64,000 nt of DNA from DASPKM01 sp035628135 (GTDB taxonomy: Bacteria > Bacteroidota > Bacteroidia > Chitinophagales > Chitinophagaceae), in NCBI GenBank assembly GCA_035628135.1, contig DASPKM010000013.1, positions 124,001-188,000 of the forward strand, read 5' to 3'. Positions 59,711 to 64,000 of the stretch are shown here, piece by piece; positions within the stretch are counted from its first letter, which is position 1, and each line of letters opens with the position of its first letter. The notes under the pieces were generated by a model. The model had not been told where the DNA came from. It ran no database searches and saw nothing but the letters and a program-made list of their open reading frames with translations. The translations under genes and the position numbers were made by a program.

Positions 59711-59998
59711 GATCGTTTGTTTTTAGTGTTTGGAAGTAGTATATATATTGTAAATGGGACACAATTCTAATGAAAAAAGCTTTTATCCAACAAATACCGT
59801 TCAATTTTTTTCACCGGGGCCGCACAAGATAAGCAAATTATCAAAAGAAGCGCCCAAACCATTCAGCAGTTTTTACCAAAATACCCCTTCGATTTGCTAT
59901 CGCTCATTTAACCCTTTTTATGGGTTTTTATGCCTTACTGCACCGCCTGTATTGGCGTTTCTTTTCATACCTTCACCGGCTTAAAATAATTAAACCGT

Positions 59999-62581
59999 AT
60001 GAATTTTAATAGGAAACATTTGATGCTGATGATCATGCCCCTGGTCATCGGTAATCTTTTCTTATCACAGCTTTATGCGCAAGACAGGCGGCCTACGCAG
60101 CCTGCTGCATCCAATACCAATCCCACTGTTCAACCGCCCACGCAACCACCGGTTAGCAGGAGCGGTCCCAAACCTTACAAAGAGGTTATTACAGACAAGG
60201 CCAAATCCGACGATGGCCTGTTTAAAGTGCACAAGGTTGAGGAGAAGTATTATTTCGAAATACCGGATACCCTTATGGGCCGCGACATCCTGGTGGTAAA
60301 CAGGATCTCCAAAGCAGCCGCAGGCATGCGAAATGTCTTCTTCGGCTATGCCGGCGACATGATCGGCAGCAACGTGATCCGTTTTGACAAAGGGCCTAAT
60401 AACAAAGTGTTCCTCAGGAAAGTATCGTACGATGAAATGACCCGCGACTCCACTCAGCCCATGTACCGCGCCGTTACCAATTCCAACATGCTTCCGATAG
60501 TAGCATCATTTGACATTGCGGCGTTCTCGAGAGATACCACCGGCGCCGTTATAGAAATCACCAACTACATCGGTAGCGATAACGACGTGCTGAACTTTGC
60601 AGCCAACGCCCGCAGCGTCTTCCGCATCGGCAGCTTCCAGGCCGACAAATCCTATATCCTCGGTGTAAAATCATACCCCATGAACGTAGAGATCAAAACG
60701 GTCAAAACATATTCGCAGGGCGGCGGAGGCCTGTCATTGATCCCCGGTTTGCCCGCAGCGCCTTCCCAACCCAGTGGCACGCTGTACACGCTCGAGCTCA
60801 ACAGCTCGCTGGTTATATTGCCCGCACAACCCATGAAGCCCCGCTACTTCGATCCCAGGGTGGGATATTTTACCAGGACGTACACCGACTTCGATGCAAA
60901 CCCGCACGGCGTAAAAGACATTTCGATGGTAACACGCTGGAGGTTAGAACCCAAAGAAGGCGATGTCGAAAAATACCTGAGGGGCGAACTGGTTGAACCG
61001 AAAAAACCTATCGTGTTCTATATCGATCCCACTACTCCGCAAAAATGGGTGCCGTACCTGATCCAGGGCGTTAACGACTGGCAGGTTGCTTTTGAAAAAG
61101 CCGGCTTTAAAAACGCCATCACCGCCAGGGTTGCTCCCGTATACATGGAAGATACTTCATTCGGCCTGGAAGATGCACGTTTCTCCGCTATCGTGTACAA
61201 GCCATCCGACGTGGCCAATGCCCAGGGCCCGCACGTGCACGACCCGCGCAGCGGAGAAATACTGGAAAGTCACATCAACTGGTTTCACAACGTAATGGAA
61301 CTGCTGCGCAACTGGTATTTCATTCAGGCTGCTGCCGTTGACACCGCGGCCAGGAGAATGCGCTTCAGCGATGAACTGATGGGACAATTGATACGGTTCG
61401 TTTCGTCTCACGAGGTGGGACATACGCTCGGCCTTCGCCACAACTGGGGCTCCAGCTCAACCGTGCCCGTGGAAAAACTAAGGGACAAAGCCTGGGTAGA
61501 AGCCAATGGCCACACACCTTCTATCATGGACTATGCACGTTTCAACTACGTAGCGCAACCCGAAGACAAGATCAGCCAGGCGGGCCTGTTCCCGCGCATA
61601 GGCGAATACGATATCTGGGCCATCGAATGGGGATACCGCTGGTTCCCGCAATTCAAAACGCCCGAAGAAGAAGTGGCCCACCTGAACAAATGGACCATGG
61701 AAAGACTGGGCGGTAACAAACGATTGTGGTTCGGTACTGAAAGCAACCCGGATGACCCACGTTCGCAAAACGAAGACCTGGGCGATAATGCCATGAAAGC
61801 TAGTTTCTATGGTATTAAGAACCTGCAGCGCATCGTGCCCAACCTGATGACCTGGACAAAAGTGGAGAATGAAGATTATGATAACCTGAACTCCATGTAC
61901 AACCAGTTGGTAGGACAGTTCGGCCGTTACATGGGCCATGTGGCTAAGAACATCGCGGGCATTTACGAAACGCCCAAATCGGTTGAGCAGAATGGCGCTG
62001 TGTACGAATACGTTCCCAAAAGCACCCAGAAAGAAGCGATGGACTTCCTGAGCAAGCAATTGTTCACCACTCCAACATGGTTGGTAAATAACGACATATT
62101 AAGCCGCATCGGGCAGAATGGCGTGAACGTAGTAGGCGCAAGACAGGAAGCAGTGCTGAGCCGGTTGATCAGCAATACCACTTTTGCAAAACTGATACAG
62201 GCCGAAGCAGCCCATGGTTCTGGCGCGTATTCACTGCACGAGCTGATGACCGATCTCAGGCAAAGCATCTGGAGCGAGCTGGCCTCAAAGAAACCAATAG
62301 ATGTTTACCGCCGCAACCTGCAAAAATCTTTCGTAGAAAGGGTTGGGGCCATTGTGAATCCGGCAGCACCCGCGTCAGGCTCATCATTTGGAGGCATCAC
62401 CATCAGCTTCGGCCCGAGCATCGATGCAAAGAAATCCGATATCATTTCCGTACTGAAGGGAACACTGCGGCAACTAAAGGCCGAGATAACAGGGGCCTTG
62501 CCTGCCGTTACCGATAGAATGACGAGGTATCACCTGCAGGATGTGAGCGAGCGGATTACGAAAATATTGGACCCGAAATAG
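59999..62581 (+). CDS. Large secreted zinc metalloprotease (DUF5117/DUF5118 type)
   Basis: 860 residues, with a signal peptide (FLSQLYAQ, residues 1-28), a Pro/Thr-rich spacer (RRPTQPAASNTNPT) and then the family core: VEEKYYFEIPDTLMGRDILVVNRI, then MRNVFFGYAGDM and TRWRLEPKEGDVEKYLRGE. The catalytic zinc motif is HEVGHTLGLRH at residues 471-481 (HExxHxxGxxH), followed by the Met-turn SIMDYARF. This metzincin-like arrangement matches large secreted Bacteroidota proteases. It has no T9SS sorting domain, so export may stop in the periplasm or outer membrane. It is divergent from the exbB operon. Confidence 0.85.
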   Translation: MNFNRKHLMLMIMPLVIGNLFLSQLYAQDRRPTQPAASNTNPTVQPPTQPPVSRSGPKPYKEVITDKAKSDDGLFKVHKVEEKYYFEIPDTLMGRDILVVNRISKAAAGMRNVFFGYAGDMIGSNVIRFDKGPNNKVFLRKVSYDEMTRDSTQPMYRAVTNSNMLPIVASFDIAAFSRDTTGAVIEITNYIGSDNDVLNFAANARSVFRIGSFQADKSYILGVKSYPMNVEIKTVKTYSQGGGGLSLIPGLPAAPSQPSGTLYTLELNSSLVILPAQPMKPRYFDPRVGYFTRTYTDFDANPHGVKDISMVTRWRLEPKEGDVEKYLRGELVEPKKPIVFYIDPTTPQKWVPYLIQGVNDWQVAFEKAGFKNAITARVAPVYMEDTSFGLEDARFSAIVYKPSDVANAQGPHVHDPRSGEILESHINWFHNVMELLRNWYFIQAAAVDTAARRMRFSDELMGQLIRFVSSHEVGHTLGLRHNWGSSSTVPVEKLRDKAWVEANGHTPSIMDYARFNYVAQPEDKISQAGLFPRIGEYDIWAIEWGYRWFPQFKTPEEEVAHLNKWTMERLGGNKRLWFGTESNPDDPRSQNEDLGDNAMKASFYGIKNLQRIVPNLMTWTKVENEDYDNLNSMYNQLVGQFGRYMGHVAKNIAGIYETPKSVEQNGAVYEYVPKSTQKEAMDFLSKQLFTTPTWLVNNDILSRIGQNGVNVVGARQEAVLSRLISNTTFAKLIQAEAAHGSGAYSLHELMTDLRQSIWSELASKKPIDVYRRNLQKSFVERVGAIVNPAAPASGSSFGGITISFGPSIDAKKSDIISVLKGTLRQLKAEITGALPAVTDRMTRYHLQDVSERITKILDPK

Positions 62582-62597
62582 ATCACGGCTAGAAGAA

Positions 62598-62720
62598 GCA
62601 CAGATTATTTTTAAGATTAAAGGATTACACAGATTATCGCACCAATAAGTAACGATGCCAATCTGTGTAATCCTTTAATCTTTTATACACTATGTAATAA
62701 AACGCAATTATATAATCTGT
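62598..62720. repeat. Nested inverted repeat (hairpin-forming)
   Basis: A perfect 23 bp inverted repeat (62613-62635 against 62660-62682, AAGATTAAAGGATTACACAG on the left, 24-base loop), surrounded by an outer 11 bp pair GCACAGATTAT (62598-62608) against ATAATCTGTGC (62710-62720). It lies between the protease gene and the permease gene, convergent, 3' to both. It looks like a mobile or repetitive intergenic element. Confidence 0.85.
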
Positions 62721-62785
62721 GCTATTATATAGCTGTGCTACGCCAATGAATCTGTGATTTTTCTTCCACGTGCGCTGAATAATCC

Positions 62786-64000
62786 TTATTCGTAGCGCAG
62801 TGCTTCGATCGGGTTGAGGCGGCCTGCCTTGAATGCGGGATACAATCCGGCCAGTACGCCGGTAGCAAAACAGATGAGAATGCCCGCTACCACCCATCCC
62901 CAGGGAATTACAAAACTGGTTGCCATCAGCAAGCTCACGATATTACCTAGCAGGATGCCCAGCACAATGCCGATGGCGGCTCCCAGCAGGCTGATGATGA
63001 TGGCTTCGTACAAAAACTGCCTGCGCACGCTTTGCTTCTTTCCGCCAATGGCCTTAATAAGACCGATTTCCTTGGTACGCTCGGTTACAGCCACCAGCAT
63101 GATGTTCATCAATCCCACCGCGGCGCCCAACAACGTAATGACGCCGATGACCACTGCGGCAATCGTGATAAAACTCAGGTTGCGCAGCAACATTTCTACG
63201 ATGCTGTCGCTTTTATCTATCAGGAAATTATCTTCTTCGGTAGTATTGAGCCTGCGGATGGGACGCAGCGTTCCCTGGGCTTCGCCGATGGCGCCTTCCA
63301 ATTGCTTAACGTCGGCCACTTTTACCTGGATGGAAAAAGATGCATTGGGATTACTGTTGAAAAAACGGCGCACCGTATTGTACGGCATAAATATCATGTT
63401 GTCCCAACTCATGCCCAGGGTTGACCCCTTTGGCTTCAGCGTGCCTACTACCCTGAATGGAATGCTGTTGATCTTGATGATCTTATCTACCGGTTTGTCG
63501 AGGTTCTCGCCAAAAAGCCTTGCTGCCACATCCTTACCGATCAGGCAAACATTGCGGCCCGATTCCACGTCGAGCTTATTGAGGTTACGGCCCCCGGATA
63601 TGCTGAATCCATTGAGGTCGATGTAATTTTCATCAACTCCATACACGCGTACGGTAGGATTTGTTTTTTTATTGCCAAGACTCGCCACCACGTCGCGCTG
63701 GCCGAATATGTATATTCCTATCTGGGCCGGGTAATGAAAATTATTCTTGAAGGCTTCTGCCTGCATGCGGGTAATGGGTTTGCTAAGGTTGGATTTCTTT
63801 TCTCTAAGTTTTCCCCGCGTGGTCTTTTTTACTTCTGAATTGCCGCCGCCGAACTGCACCCTCATCTCCCTGAAGCGGATGGTAAATCCGTTAGCGCCCA
63901 TGGATGAAAAGCTTTCCGTGAACTTTTGCTTCATGGCTTCGATGGCGGTATTGATGCCTACCAATGCCATAATGCCGAATGCAATGATGGCAACGGTAAT
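62786..64000 (-). CDS. MacB-like ABC permease, 5'-truncated by window edge
   Basis: Open to the right edge: the codons before the Met at 63970 read ITVAIIAFGI, so the true start is outside. About 405 residues of the C-terminal part are visible, with a periplasmic core (PTVRVYGVDENYIDLNGFSISGGR, CLIGKDVAARLFGE) and three C-terminal TM segments (IAAVVIGVITLLGAAVGLMNI, IIISLLGAAIGIVLGILL, VVAGILICFATGVLAGLYPAF). The motif TERTKEIGLIKAIGGKKQSVRRQFLYEA and the end LNPIEALRYE are the MacB/FtsX signature. It would pair with an ATPase in a transporter of lipids, peptides or antibiotics. Confidence 0.9.
   Translation of the reverse strand: MTVAIIAFGIMALVGINTAIEAMKQKFTESFSSMGANGFTIRFREMRVQFGGGNSEVKKTTRGKLREKKSNLSKPITRMQAEAFKNNFHYPAQIGIYIFGQRDVVASLGNKKTNPTVRVYGVDENYIDLNGFSISGGRNLNKLDVESGRNVCLIGKDVAARLFGENLDKPVDKIIKINSIPFRVVGTLKPKGSTLGMSWDNMIFMPYNTVRRFFNSNPNASFSIQVKVADVKQLEGAIGEAQGTLRPIRRLNTTEEDNFLIDKSDSIVEMLLRNLSFITIAAVVIGVITLLGAAVGLMNIMLVAVTERTKEIGLIKAIGGKKQSVRRQFLYEAIIISLLGAAIGIVLGILLGNIVSLLMATSFVIPWGWVVAGILICFATGVLAGLYPAFKAGRLNPIEALRYE

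Overview
The window looks like chromosomal DNA from a member of the Bacteroidota, most probably a Chitinophagaceae-like soil or freshwater bacterium. The evidence is a SusC/SusD pair, a type IX secretion (T9SS) C-terminal sorting domain, DUF4402 and ORF6N proteins, TonB/ExbB/ExbD paralogues, MnmE, and promoters with the TAnnTTTG -7 element. I saw no rRNA, tRNA or CRISPR array. Family names come from reading the proteins; no search was run.

Layout. 1-2.3 kb: a cut-off unknown gene, a small outer-membrane barrel and a secreted parvulin isomerase. 2.3-4.7 kb: a dense array of seven tiny Lys-leader, Cys-rich peptide genes (three of family A, three of family B, one singleton) with recurring hairpin terminators, relic copies, and four promoters that carry a TTGAT-N4-ATCAA box exactly 22 bp from a -7 element. 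4.8-12.8 kb: housekeeping and hypothetical genes (MtfA-like peptidase, ORF6N remnant, methyltransferase, TolB-like propeller, saccharopine-dehydrogenase-like oxidoreductase, ferritin). 12.8-26.3 kb, minus strand: a five-gene chaperone-usher-like operon whose first gene is a 2851-residue T9SS adhesin. 26.5-29.7 kb: an aminoglycoside-6-adenylyltransferase-like gene and a TonB-dependent receptor.

29.8-42.8 kb, minus strand: a polysaccharide utilisation locus with a PKD-bearing GH-A-like protein, a ROK regulator, SusC, SusD, a large alpha/beta hydrolase and a GH29 fucosidase. SusC/SusD would import the glycan fragments that the two enzymes trim, and the ROK protein would respond to a sugar. 42.8-54 kb is a worn accessory zone with pieces of an IS3 transposase, a T9SS cargo gene, an hsdR gene, an rve transposase and a UDG-like gene among small hypothetical genes and one ABC permease. 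54-62.6 kb: mnmE, a TonB-TonB-ExbD-ExbD-ExbB cluster that could energise the TonB-dependent receptors, and a large secreted zinc metalloprotease. The window ends inside a MacB-like permease.

The best candidates for something undescribed are the peptide array with its Crp/Fnr-like promoter design, and the operon that joins a chaperone-usher pathway to a T9SS adhesin.
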